The notes under the pieces are model-generated. The model was given only the letters and a program-made list of their open reading frames with translations. It was not told where the DNA came from and did not search any database. Below, piece by piece: positions 35,725 to 44,662 of a stretch of 64,000 nt of DNA. The position numbers and the translations under genes are program-made. The DNA is from Roseinatronobacter sp. S2 (lineage in GTDB: Bacteria > Pseudomonadota > Alphaproteobacteria > Rhodobacterales > Rhodobacteraceae). Position 1 is the first letter of the stretch; each line of letters opens with the position of its first letter. The stretch covers positions 496,001-560,000 of the forward strand of contig NZ_CP121115.1 of assembly GCF_029581395.1 (NCBI RefSeq). Reading direction: 5' to 3'.

Positions 35725-37796
35725 GCGCCGGTTTCGGTAATCCGGAACGGGTTCACCTCGAAATCGCGCAGCTGTTCGCCCAGATCCGGACCAAGCCAAG
35801 ACAGCCGCGCGATTGCTTCACAGGCCGCGTTGATTGCCAGCGGTGCCTGTCCGCGCGCCCCTGACAGAAGTGGCCATAGGCGAAGGCTTTCCAGCATCAT
35901 TCGTACATCTTCCGGTGTGACCGGCGCGCGACGCTGAACCACATCGTGCAAAAGCTCCACATGGATGCCACCTGCGCCCAGCACAAGCTGCGGCCCGTAT
36001 CCCGGTTCATTCGTCATCCCGACGATCAGCTCGATCCCGGGTGCAATCATTTGCTGCACATCAATCTGCGTTTGTGCACCGCTTGCGGCGTGTCCGATGG
36101 CCTGCGCGACTTCGGCAAATGCCGCGTGCAGCGCCTGTTCCGTCTTGATCCCGACTTTGACAAGGCCCAGATCGCTTTTGTGCACAACATCCGGCACCAC
36201 GCCTTTCAGGACCACAGGATACCCGCAATCCTTTGCTGCGACGGTTGCTTCTTCGACTGTTGTTGTCAGTTTTGCGACCGGAACGGAAACACCGTAGGCT
36301 GACAGAAGCACCTTGGCCTGAGGTTCTGTCAGGAAGCCGCTTGCTGTCACCTGTGGCGTGTCCAGATCGGCAGGGCGCGCGGGGTCGCGCTGGCGTATAG
36401 CCGATGCCCCCGCCAGATCATCGCGGTAAACCTGAAGCACACGATACAGATCATCGGTGCGTGTCACGAATGGTATGCCCGCTTCCAGTGCGCGGTCCCT
36501 TAGTTCATCCCCGAAACGGGACAAATTCAAGACCAGCACGAACGGCTTTTCCTGCCGTTGCCAGATACCGATTGCGTGGTCCAGCGTTTGCATCATCATG
36601 GGCTGCGGGGTCATGACATACGCGGTAACGCCGGTTGACGTATCCTGATGCACCGCGTTAATCGCCCGCTCGAAGATACCGAATTCGAGACCGCCTTTGT
36701 GCCCGCCCAAATCCAGCGGGTTGTTCTGGTGCGATGCGGGATAGTCTTGCTTCAGTCTTTGTCGTGTGTCATCGGAAAAGACGTCTGCGCGCAAGTCGCG
36801 CATTGCAAGCTGGTCGGCCATAATCGCCGCGCCGCCACCCGAAGCGCAGATGATACCCACGTTGGCACAAGCAGGTCGCGGGTTGGCAGACATGACACCT
36901 GCGCACAAGATCATGGCGTCCGGGTCGTCCAGCAGGACCACGCCAACCTCTAGGCAAAGCGTTTCAAATGCGGAAAACGAACCTGCAAGGCTTGCCGTGT
37001 GCGATTTCGCCAGATGCGAGCCAGCCTCTGTTCGTCCTGCCTTTACCGCCAGAACCGATTTTCCCGCAGCCCGCGCTTTCAGGCACAGTTCACGAAAGCG
37101 CGCGGGCGATTTCAGACCTTCGATATAGAGGCAAATGACCCGCGTTTTTTTTTCGTCGATGAAAGCTTCGAGGAAGTCGCAAAGTTCCAGATCGGCTTGG
37201 TTCCCGATGCTGACCATGCCCGACAGACCGACGCCGTGATCATGCGCTTGCAAGAACAGGGTTCCCATCATCGCACCGCTTTGGCTGATGAAGGCTACGC
37301 CCCCTTTGCGCAATGTTGCCGCATGGCGCAGCGTCGGCGTCGAGGACAGGGCAATGTTCGCCTGTGGCACAATCATACCCATGCAGTTTGGCCCAACAAG
37401 CCGCATCTTATGGTGCCGCGCAATCGCGACTATCCTTTCCTCCAGTGCGGCACCTTCCGCACTGAATTCGCCCAGTTGCGCAGTAATAATGACACAGACG
37501 CCCACCCCCGCCGTGCCGCAAGCTTCGACGGTTTCTTCAAGAAGGGTCGCCGGAACGGCCACCAGCGCCATATCCGACGGCTCCGGCAAGTCCGTTATGG
37601 ATTTGTAGCAGGTCAGACCCAGCAAACTCTCTCGTTTGGGATTGATGGGATAAATTTTTCCGCCGAATCCGTGATCAATCAAGTGATGCAGGATGCGCCC
37701 GCCGAACTTTGCATAATCCGCCGAGGCACCGATCAGGGCGATGGATTTCGGAGAAATTACGCGGCTCATTGCAATGGTGTTTGTTCGTTTGGTCAA
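35679..37796 (-). CDS. ADP-forming acyl-CoA synthetase (acetate--CoA ligase/feruloyl-CoA synthetase FerA-like)
   Basis: About 705 residues from a TTG at 37796 that has GGGAGG 5 bases upstream; an ATG at 37769 is the alternative. Domains in order: CoA-binding (SIALIGASADYAKFGGRIL), succinyl-CoA-ligase-like with the phospho-His in AKSHTASLAGSF, and C-terminal ATP-grasp (VVLKGVVPDVVHKSDLGLV). The protein joins CoA to a carboxylate with ATP to ADP plus phosphate. Length and fusion order resemble acetyl-CoA synthetase (ADP-forming) and the FerA-type feruloyl-CoA synthetases. With the crotonase and TTT genes it could activate an imported acid. The gene is convergent with the IclR pair and preceded by the same palindrome as tctC. 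Confidence 0.9.
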   Translation of the reverse strand: MTKRTNTIAMSRVISPKSIALIGASADYAKFGGRILHHLIDHGFGGKIYPINPKRESLLGLTCYKSITDLPEPSDMALVAVPATLLEETVEACGTAGVGVCVIITAQLGEFSAEGAALEERIVAIARHHKMRLVGPNCMGMIVPQANIALSSTPTLRHAATLRKGGVAFISQSGAMMGTLFLQAHDHGVGLSGMVSIGNQADLELCDFLEAFIDEKKTRVICLYIEGLKSPARFRELCLKARAAGKSVLAVKAGRTEAGSHLAKSHTASLAGSFSAFETLCLEVGVVLLDDPDAMILCAGVMSANPRPACANVGIICASGGGAAIMADQLAMRDLRADVFSDDTRQRLKQDYPASHQNNPLDLGGHKGGLEFGIFERAINAVHQDTSTGVTAYVMTPQPMMMQTLDHAIGIWQRQEKPFVLVLNLSRFGDELRDRALEAGIPFVTRTDDLYRVLQVYRDDLAGASAIRQRDPARPADLDTPQVTASGFLTEPQAKVLLSAYGVSVPVAKLTTTVEEATVAAKDCGYPVVLKGVVPDVVHKSDLGLVKVGIKTEQALHAAFAEVAQAIGHAASGAQTQIDVQQMIAPGIELIVGMTNEPGYGPQLVLGAGGIHVELLHDVVQRRAPVTPEDVRMMLESLRLWPLLSGARGQAPLAINAACEAIARLSWLGPDLGEQLRDFEVNPFRITETGAYALDGRGTLETPTP

Positions 37797-37811
37797 GATT
37801 GCCTCCCAAAT

Positions 37812-37828
37812 GTTCCGTATATCAGAAC
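37812..37828. promoter_or_regulatory. Palindromic operator upstream of the acyl-CoA synthetase
   Basis: GTTC-N9-GAAC with the spacer CGTATATCA, matching the tctC-side site (spacer TAATATACA) in arms and spacing. It lies just upstream of the synthetase ribosome-binding site, where a bound repressor would block transcription. Confidence 0.68.
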
Positions 37829-38819
37829 GCAAATGCGTATTTTGATACATCTCACTTCATTTGGGCACTTGAGTCAAGAAGCCTGCAATGCAAGCGACAT
37901 CATAGCCAGCTATTGCGGAATCCTTTATTTGTTCTGTAATTTGAAACATGTATGATAATTGAGAAGTGTACTAACCAATGCAATCATTCGGAAAAACGGC
38001 TTCGCAGATTTGCGGCAGGCCGTTCTGTGGCAGGGGTGCTTAGAAACATCGTATGCAAAGTCGCGCTTGGGGGACGCCGTGCCGGAAGCTAAAACAATAG
38101 GGTGTCTACCGACTTTCGCGGATGATGTTTTCATTGAGGCGATGTGCACATGTATGGATATCCCCGTTCGCGCAAAATGTGTGTGATCGGGATCACCGCC
38201 CAGCCGCGCCGCCGGGATAAGCCCCAAGATACGAAACGGGTCCAGAATCCGCTATCCAATCCAGAAACCGGCATGCCTCCACGGGTTCTCATCGCCCAGA
38301 CGAAACCAGTGGGCACAACGAGGATCTGGCGGACCTCCATCGACTGGCAGATGGGCCAGCGAACATTTCGGGATTGAAACGAGCCGGATCGCGTGGTTAC
38401 AGCGCCGCCAGCCTGTTCCACTCCGCACGATCAGCGCGTCGGTCGAGTGCAGGCGGCGACAGCAACGCCGACACACATAGCTTCAGCACAGTGCAGAAAT
38501 ATTAAGGAATTCCATCTGAAGGATCCTTGCTGTGCCAGTATTCGAATTGAACGCTAATTCCGAGATGCGCCATGGCTTTGTTCAAACCTTGGAGCACAGC
38601 GCTACGCGCGCGCCTGATTTTACATCGCCGCCAATGAGTTCGGCCAGCGAATGCCCGGTTCCTTTGCGAAAGCTTCCACCTTGGCGCGGGCCTTTGCGCT
38701 TTGCCGGTGTTTATAGGCGGTGATCGTCTTGGCGATGTTCCCTGTGCAATTTGCGCAGCCCCGAAAGCAACAGCGCCCCGCAACTTCCTGACGGGTGGAC
38801 ACGCGAGATCGCGGGTATC
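37829..38819. other. Intergenic region with no intact gene
   Basis: About 990 bases upstream of the synthetase. A degenerate copy of the palindrome (GTTC-N9-AAAC, 37931-37947) lies 100 bp from the good one. The rest holds short frames without recognisable domains; the stretch 38500-38800 on the minus strand may be the decayed 3' part of the IS6-type transposase noted next. Confidence 0.4.
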
Positions 38820-39019
38820 GGTGATCCGCAGTCTTTGGCGCCAACACGGGTATAGGCTTCATCCAACTATCAATTCAGGCTTGCGCGGCTAACATGACGC
38901 CCCGCCAGCAGGTCCGTCATATCCTGATAGGACAACGGGTAGCAAAAACACATCCGCACGGCCTTCAAGACGATCATTGCAGGAAACCGGTGGCGTTTGA
39001 ACGGCTGTGTGCTTGACAT
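38820..39019 (-). pseudogene. Remnant of an IS6-family transposase N-terminus
   Basis: A 49-residue frame starting at 39019 reads FKRHRFPAMIVLKAVRMCFC and YPLSYQDMTDLLAGRHVSRA. This is the N-terminal signature of IS6/IS26-type transposases (F-K-R-H-R-F, L-S-Y-R-D, L-L-A-x-R). It stops at TGA-TAG, and the same frame continues as LDEAYTRVGAKDCG, which resembles the region around the first catalytic Asp (DETYIKV) of that family. The middle part is therefore deleted and the rest has decayed. No terminal inverted repeats were recognised. Confidence 0.55.
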
Positions 39020-39085
39020 ATGCAAGGTCCTTTCACGACCTAATGTCAAACAGCAAGCAGTTAACGCAACAGCCCCATCTGAAAC

Positions 39086-39838
39086 CTACGGCCGTGCAGG
39101 CAAAGTCCGGACCGTGCGCCGTGCACGCCAGCGGTCAAAATCGCGCTGCGATGTTTCCAGCAGTTCGGCATTCAGGATTCGCATGGCGATTGCACGGTTC
39201 AACGCCCGCACCCGTTTGTTGAACCCCGTCCCGCCCGCTGTGTCGCCAGTTTCATCATCCAGAACGCCAAGTTTTTCATATAGCGACAACAAGCGGTTCT
39301 GCACTGTTCGCAATGACATGCCGCGGCGTTCAGCGATACTGCGGTCTTGCAGCCCAAGCGCAAGGTCCAGAAGCACGGCATATTCGCTGTCATCCAATGC
39401 ATTGCGGGGCAATGTGGTGCGACGCTGGAAGCGGTGGATTTCGCGGTCAACCATGATCTGCCCCTCGATCAGAACGGCGCGCAACGCAAGTTTCAACCGT
39501 TCGCGTGTCGCGGTTTTCAGGACATAACCATAGGCGCTGTCTTCGGGCACGATCTGGCTGATGCCGCGCAAATATGCCTCATCCGAATAGTTGGACCAGA
39601 ACAGGATGCGGGTGTCGGGCCGTTCGGACCAGATGGTGCGCGCAGCCTCTATCCCGTTCTGCTTGTCCATCTGCAAATCCATCACCACGGCTTCTATCCG
39701 TCCCGCGCGGGCCTCTGTGGTGCCGGCAAGCCCGTCGACGGCGTGCAGTGTCTCGGTGACTTCGGGCAATGCCTCGGCCAGCGTATCCTGAAGATAGGAC
39801 GCATGGAACTGGTCATCTTCGACAATCAGAACCTTCAT
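39086..39838 (-). CDS. Two-component response regulator, receiver plus LuxR-type helix-turn-helix
   Basis: 250 residues from the ATG at 39838. The receiver domain has the acidic pair in VLIVEDDQFH, the phosphoacceptor Asp in AVVMDLQMDKQNG and the conserved Lys in YVLKTATRE. A C-terminal helix-turn-helix region follows (LALGLQDRSIAERRGMSLRT, about 165-205). It overlaps the histidine kinase stop by 4 bp. It should activate or repress the sugar ABC operon divergent from the kinase gene, where two tandem palindromes are found. Confidence 0.9.
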   Translation of the reverse strand: MKVLIVEDDQFHASYLQDTLAEALPEVTETLHAVDGLAGTTEARAGRIEAVVMDLQMDKQNGIEAARTIWSERPDTRILFWSNYSDEAYLRGISQIVPEDSAYGYVLKTATRERLKLALRAVLIEGQIMVDREIHRFQRRTTLPRNALDDSEYAVLLDLALGLQDRSIAERRGMSLRTVQNRLLSLYEKLGVLDDETGDTAGGTGFNKRVRALNRAIAMRILNAELLETSQRDFDRWRARRTVRTLPARP

Positions 39839-41040
39839 GTGCGGCCCTCCTTTCCGGCCCCGCGCAGCGTCACCACGACACATGTGCCCGCGTTCTCCAG
39901 TATTTCAAGATCGGCATCGATCAGGCGGGCACGGGTGCGCATATGCGACAGGCCCGACTGCCTGCTGGCCGTGGTGGCCGAAAAACCGCAGCCATTATCT
40001 TGAACTGTCAGGCGCAGCCGTCCGGTCGGGTCATGGTCGATCATGACGCCAATGCGCGTTGCACCGGAATGGCGCGCGGTGTTGTTGATCGCCTCTTGCG
40101 TGATGCGAAACAGCGCGGTGCGCGTGGTTGTGTCCAGCCGGTCGGGGGTGTTGCCCGTCCGGTCGTCCACGTCAACCACGACCGGCGCATGCCCCGTGGC
40201 ACGTTCCAGATGGACGCGAACCGCATGGGCAAAGCCGAATAATTCCACAAGTGTCGGAACCGCCGTGTCGATGATCCGGCGCAGGTCATCAATGCAGTGG
40301 CCAAGGCGTTCTGCCAGCACCTGCCGGTCCGGTGTCGCCGTGTCTGCGGTCAGATCGCGCAACAAGCGCGTCAGGTCGGCCAGCGTCTGGTCGTGCAGGT
40401 CCATGCCGATGCGCTGGCGTTCGCGTTCCAGTTCCTGCGTCAGGTCCAGCGCGCCTTTCCGCAAACCTTCTTCGCGTGCCTGCGCTTCGGCCCGGGCGCG
40501 CGCCACCTGTTGTGCCTTTTCCGACGCGTGCAGGGCATGAAAATAGGGTGCCAGCATATCCGCCAGATGGCGCGCCCGCGTCACGGTTGCCCCGTCATAA
40601 AGGCCGCGCGCATTATGTGAGATATTCAGCGTGCCGATCACCCTGCCCATAACCTTCATTGGCACATTGACCCGCGACCGCAGGTCATGGCGGAAAATCG
40701 GCTCGCATCGCGCCCCTGCAAAAGTATAGCGCGGATCTTGGGTGGCGTCCGCAGTCAGCATCGCGTCACACCGCGCGGTCAGAAGATCACGGACAGGCGA
40801 ATTCTGAACACGGGTGCGCTTGCGCGACCAGCTTGTGGTGATGCCAACCTCATAGCTGACTGTCCAGCCGGGCGAGTCGTTGAGGCAGATATCAGCATGC
40901 GTGAACGGGATCAGTGATGCGATTTCGTCTGCGACCGCCGCCAGCGCGGAGGGGATTTCGGTTTCGCCCGCCAGATGGCCTGAAATACGCATGAAGACAT
41001 CATGTCCGGCCAGTGCCAGCGGGGCTGATGCGGTGGACAC
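39835..41040 (-). CDS. Soluble sensor histidine kinase (GAF domain, HisKA_3 and HATPase)
   Basis: 401 residues from a GTG at 41040 preceded by GGAGGA at 5 bases. A far longer frame to 41844 crosses the divergent binding-protein gene and is not the true start; an ATG at 41088 is possible. A GAF-type sensor lies about residues 20-175. The dimerisation/phosphoacceptor region follows with His in GMDLHDQTLADL, and then the ATPase with NNTARHSGAT and DNGCGF. No membrane segment is seen, so it senses a cytoplasmic signal. This NarL-type pair likely responds to the sugar, or its metabolite, taken up by the divergent ABC system. Confidence 0.88.
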   Translation of the reverse strand: MSTASAPLALAGHDVFMRISGHLAGETEIPSALAAVADEIASLIPFTHADICLNDSPGWTVSYEVGITTSWSRKRTRVQNSPVRDLLTARCDAMLTADATQDPRYTFAGARCEPIFRHDLRSRVNVPMKVMGRVIGTLNISHNARGLYDGATVTRARHLADMLAPYFHALHASEKAQQVARARAEAQAREEGLRKGALDLTQELERERQRIGMDLHDQTLADLTRLLRDLTADTATPDRQVLAERLGHCIDDLRRIIDTAVPTLVELFGFAHAVRVHLERATGHAPVVVDVDDRTGNTPDRLDTTTRTALFRITQEAINNTARHSGATRIGVMIDHDPTGRLRLTVQDNGCGFSATTASRQSGLSHMRTRARLIDADLEILENAGTCVVVTLRGAGKEGRT

Positions 41041-41113
41041 AGGCTTCCTCCATGACTTGGCTGCGCTTACCCGCAAGCATATAGCCATGTATTGCAGAAA
41101 GAAATAACCGAAT

Positions 41114-41151
41114 CCGCACCTGATATGCGGGAACCCGCAACAGATATGCGG
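41114..41151. promoter_or_regulatory. Two tandem palindromes CCGCA-N7-TGCGG in the kinase/ABC divergent promoter
   Basis: Copies at 41114-41130 and 41135-41151. Both have perfect 5-bp arms and spacers ending in GATA, and their centres are 21 bp apart, two helical turns. This is the expected layout for cooperative binding of a dimeric response regulator on one face of the DNA, about 120 bp upstream of the binding-protein start. Confidence 0.72.
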
Positions 41152-41265
41152 CTTCCTGTCTTTACAGACCCGACAGGCCCCCATAGCCTTTTCCCACGCT
41201 CGGTATGTCCGGGTCACGACAGGGAGGAGCATGCTGGCAATCTGCTGCATGCGAAGGGAGGAAAC

Positions 41266-42279
41266 ATGAGGAATACCACACTTCTGGGTGCGGCAACGCT
41301 TGCCATGATGGCGACCGTTGCCCCGGTGCACGCCGACACCAGTGACAAGCGCATTGCGCTGTCCAACAACTATGCGGGCAATTCCTGGCGTCAGGCAATG
41401 CTGGAATCCTGGTCCGAAATCGCTGGCGCAGCGGCGCAGGACGGTGTTGTGGCGGCAGCTGATGCGTTCACCACATCCGAAAATCAGGCCACCGAACAGG
41501 CGGCGCAGATCCAGAACCTGATTTTGCAGGGGTATGATGCCATCGTGCTGAATGCCGCGTCGCCAACCGCGCTGAACGGCGCTGTGGCCGAGGCGTGCAA
41601 TGCGGGCCTTGTCGTCGTCAGCTTTGATGGCATTGTCACCGAACCCTGCGCATGGCGTATCGCGGTTGATTTTCAACAAATGGGCCGCGAGCAGGTGGAC
41701 TATCTGGCCAGCCGACTGCCTGATGGCGGCAACCTGCTGGAAATACGCGGTCTTGCCGGTGTGTTCGTCGATGACGAGATTTCGGCAGGCATTCACGAAG
41801 GTGTCGCGCAGCATAGCCAGTTCAACATCGCAGGCGCGGTTCATGGCGACTGGGCGCAGGAAGTGGCGCAGCGCGCTGTTTCAGGCATTCTGCCTTCGCT
41901 GCCCGACATTGTCGGTGTTGTGACACAGGGCGGCGATGGCTACGGGGCCGCACAGGCAATTCGCGCGGCGGGCCGTGACATGCCGATCATTGTGCTGGGC
42001 AATCGTCAGGACGAAATGCAGTGGTGGGCGGACCAGCGTGATGCCAACGGCTATGAAACGCTGTCGCTGTCAATTGCACCCGGTGTTGCCACGCTGGCGT
42101 TCTGGGTGGCGCAACAGATCCTTGACGGGCAGGACGTGCCCAAGGACCTGACCGTGCCGTTCCTGAAAATTACGCAAGACACACTGGATGATGCCTTGGC
42201 GCAAACGCCTGCGGGTTCGGTGGCCAATGTCACCTACTCGCTTGACGATGCGCGCGCTGTGATCGCCGAGGCGGACTGA
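41266..42279 (+). CDS. Sugar ABC transporter substrate-binding protein (RbsB/periplasmic-binding type)
   Basis: 337 residues from the ATG at 41266 (GGGAGGAAAC before it); the earlier in-frame ATG lacks a site. The signal peptide MRNTTLLGAATLAMMATVAP ends before HADTSDK. The body is a two-lobed peripla_BP_4-type binder: ALSNNYAGNSWRQAMLESW, LILQGYDAIVLNAASPTALN and GVVTQGGDGYGAAQAI. It captures a sugar in the periplasm for the two RbsC-like permeases. The ATPase gene starts 6 bases after its stop. Confidence 0.93.
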   Translation: MRNTTLLGAATLAMMATVAPVHADTSDKRIALSNNYAGNSWRQAMLESWSEIAGAAAQDGVVAAADAFTTSENQATEQAAQIQNLILQGYDAIVLNAASPTALNGAVAEACNAGLVVVSFDGIVTEPCAWRIAVDFQQMGREQVDYLASRLPDGGNLLEIRGLAGVFVDDEISAGIHEGVAQHSQFNIAGAVHGDWAQEVAQRAVSGILPSLPDIVGVVTQGGDGYGAAQAIRAAGRDMPIIVLGNRQDEMQWWADQRDANGYETLSLSIAPGVATLAFWVAQQILDGQDVPKDLTVPFLKITQDTLDDALAQTPAGSVANVTYSLDDARAVIAEAD

Positions 42280-42285
42280 CACGAC

Positions 42286-43716
42286 ATGACCGCAGTAGCG
42301 CAAGAGTCTGCGCCGATTGTTGCCCTGACCGATGCGGCCAAATCTTTTGGCGCGGTCAGGGCGCTTGACGGTGTCAGCCTGTCGATCAGACCGGGGGAGT
42401 GCCTCGGGCTTGTGGGGCATAACGGCGCGGGGAAATCCACGCTTGTCAATGTTGTGAACGGGGGTCTGCGCCCCACATCGGGCTGTGTCGATTTTCCGGC
42501 ATCCGGCGCGGATACGGCGCTGGTCGCCGGGGTGCGGTCGGTGTTTCAGGAACTATCATTATGTCCTAACCTGACGGTTGCCGAGAACCTGCGTATTTCG
42601 CATTCGGGCCTGCGCGGGCCGGGCTGGCGGCGTGCTGCGCGGGCCGAGATTGCGCGCACGCTTGATACAGTCTTTCCCGGTCATGGAATTGACACCGAAA
42701 CAACAGTCGAGGAGTTGGGCATTGCCGAACGGCAGATGGTTGAAATCGCCATCGGGTTTGCCCCGCGCGGGCAGGATGTCCGGCTGGTAATCCTTGATGA
42801 ACCGACATCGTCGCTGGATGCGGCGATTGCAGACCAGTTGGTTGCCTATGTCCGCCAGTTTTGTGCGCAGGGCGGGGCAGTCATTTTCATTTCACACATG
42901 CTGGGCGAGGTGTTCGCCGTTGCATCGCGCATTCTGGTCATGCGCGACGGCAAGGTGGTGGCCGACCGCCCTGTTGCGGAATTTACGCGGCAGGGGCTGG
43001 TCGATGCGATGGGTCATGTCGCCGACGCCGCCGCCGTTGCCGCCGTTGCGCGCGATTTCGGGCCTGAAGTGGTGCGCACCGATGACGGGCTGGCCGCCCG
43101 CAAGGGCGAAGTCGTGGGCCTGTCGGGGCTGGCAGGTCACGGGCAGGCGCGCGCACTTGCGCACCTGTATCTGGGCACGACATCGGCATGGCGTGCGCGT
43201 CGCGACCCAAAGATGGTTTTTGTCGCCGGTGACCGCACCCGCGATGGTATTTTGCCGCTGTGGTCGATCCTGCGCAACATATCCATCGGCGTCTTGCAGC
43301 AGTTTTCACGGCGCGGGCTGGTTGACCATTCGGCAGAAACCGCACTTGCCGAGGACTGGAAACACCGCATTGGCATTCGCACCGGTGATCTGGCCAATAA
43401 CATATTGTCGTTGTCGGGGGGCAATCAGCAAAAGGTGCTGTTTGCGCGTGCATTGGCATCGACTGCGCCAGTGGTTGTGATGGACGATCCGATGCGCGGG
43501 GTCGATGTGGGAACCAAACAAGGGGTCTATGCGATGATCCGCGCCGAGGCCGCCAAGGGCCGCACCTTTTTGTGGTATTCGACCGAAACCGACGAGGTTT
43601 GCCAGTGTGACCGTGTCTTTGTGTTCCGCAACGGCCAGATTTCGGCGGAGCTGACCGGCGATGCGATCACCGAAGAAGGTATCCTTCGCGCCTCGTTTGA
43701 AATGCAGGACGGTTGA
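42286..43716 (+). CDS. Sugar ABC transporter ATP-binding protein (RbsA/XylG-like double ATPase)
   Basis: 476 residues, two fused ATPase domains. The first has Walker [10 protein letters not shown] and Walker [13 protein letters not shown] with the usual weakened signature ([12 protein letters not shown]). The second lacks a canonical Walker A ([11 protein letters not shown]) but keeps signature [15 protein letters not shown] and the [12 protein letters not shown] block, as is normal for this class. It is somewhat shorter than typical ~500-residue RbsA proteins. It drives uptake through the permeases encoded immediately downstream. Confidence 0.93.
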   Translation: MTAVAQESAPIVALTDAAKSFGAVRALDGVSLSIRPGECLGLVGHNGAGKSTLVNVVNGGLRPTSGCVDFPASGADTALVAGVRSVFQELSLCPNLTVAENLRISHSGLRGPGWRRAARAEIARTLDTVFPGHGIDTETTVEELGIAERQMVEIAIGFAPRGQDVRLVILDEPTSSLDAAIADQLVAYVRQFCAQGGAVIFISHMLGEVFAVASRILVMRDGKVVADRPVAEFTRQGLVDAMGHVADAAAVAAVARDFGPEVVRTDDGLAARKGEVVGLSGLAGHGQARALAHLYLGTTSAWRARRDPKMVFVAGDRTRDGILPLWSILRNISIGVLQQFSRRGLVDHSAETALAEDWKHRIGIRTGDLANNILSLSGGNQQKVLFARALASTAPVVVMDDPMRGVDVGTKQGVYAMIRAEAAKGRTFLWYSTETDEVCQCDRVFVFRNGQISAELTGDAITEEGILRASFEMQDG

Positions 43717-43718
43717 GC

Positions 43719-44654
43719 ATGCGCAGATTATTCTCAAAGTATCGCATTTTGCTTCCGGTTGTGTCGCTGGCGCTGCTGTTGGTGGCAACCTTCTATATGC
43801 AGCCCCGCACCATGAGCTATTTCGGGGTGAACCTGCTGTTCAATCTGGCCGTGCCCATCGCACTGGCGACGGTTGCCCAGATGTGCATCATGATGGTCGA
43901 AGATATTGATCTTTCGGTGGGGGCCTTTGTCAGTCTGGCCGCTTGTGTCACGGCAACGCTGCTGAACGATCAACCGGCGCTGGGGGTGGCGGTGCTGGCA
44001 TGTCTGGTCGCGGCCTATGCGGTGATGGGTGCGGTGATCCACCGGCTGGAACTGCCTGCAATCGTTGTGACGCTGGGCATGTCGTTTGTCTGGGGTGGGC
44101 TGGCATTGTTCATCCTGCCCACGCCGGGCGGGGCAAGCCCGGGCTGGTTGCGCAGTATGATGACATCGACCCCGCCCATGGTGCCGATGGCTGTTGTGGC
44201 GTCGGTCGTGATTGCCACCGTGGCGCATCTGCTGGTGATCCGGTCCGGCATCGGCACTGTGCTGCGCGGCGTGGGCGGCAATGCGCGTTCGGTTGCGCGC
44301 GCGGGCTGGCCGGTGATCCGGCTGAAGGCGCTGGCCTATGGTCTGGCGGGACTGTTCGGCGTTCTTGCGGGCATGGCGCTGGTCGGGCTGACAACTTCGG
44401 CTGATGCCAATATTGCGCTGCGTTATACGCTTTTGTCCATCGCAGGCGTCATCCTTGGCGGGGGCGAATTTACCGGCGGCAAGGTCAGTCCGGTGGGCGC
44501 AGTGATTGGCGCATTGACACTGACGCTGGCGGCATCCTTCCTTAGCTTTTTGCGCCTGTCGCCCGACTGGCAGATAGGCGCGCAGGGCGCAATCCTGATC
44601 ATTGTGCTGATGGCACGGCTGCTGTTCACGCGCCGCAACGCGCGCGACGGATAG
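43719..44654 (+). CDS. Sugar ABC transporter permease (RbsC-like, first)
   Basis: 311 residues from the ATG at 43719, 2 bases after the ATPase stop. About eight or more hydrophobic segments are visible. The BPD_transp_2 signature lies in MMVEDIDLSVGAFVSLAACV, and ILGGGEFTGGKVSPVGAVIG near the end is typical. It pairs with the following permease to form the channel. Confidence 0.93.
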   Translation: MRRLFSKYRILLPVVSLALLLVATFYMQPRTMSYFGVNLLFNLAVPIALATVAQMCIMMVEDIDLSVGAFVSLAACVTATLLNDQPALGVAVLACLVAAYAVMGAVIHRLELPAIVVTLGMSFVWGGLALFILPTPGGASPGWLRSMMTSTPPMVPMAVVASVVIATVAHLLVIRSGIGTVLRGVGGNARSVARAGWPVIRLKALAYGLAGLFGVLAGMALVGLTTSADANIALRYTLLSIAGVILGGGEFTGGKVSPVGAVIGALTLTLAASFLSFLRLSPDWQIGAQGAILIIVLMARLLFTRRNARDG

Positions 44655-44662
44655 GGGGGCAC

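Noticed and set aside
36999-37955. 318-codon plus-strand open frame
   Set aside because: Antisense to the acyl-CoA synthetase gene; no domain.
41041-41844. N-terminal extension of the histidine kinase frame
   Set aside because: It runs antisense through the divergent binding-protein gene and the tandem palindromes; the GTG at 41040 with GGAGGA is a better start.
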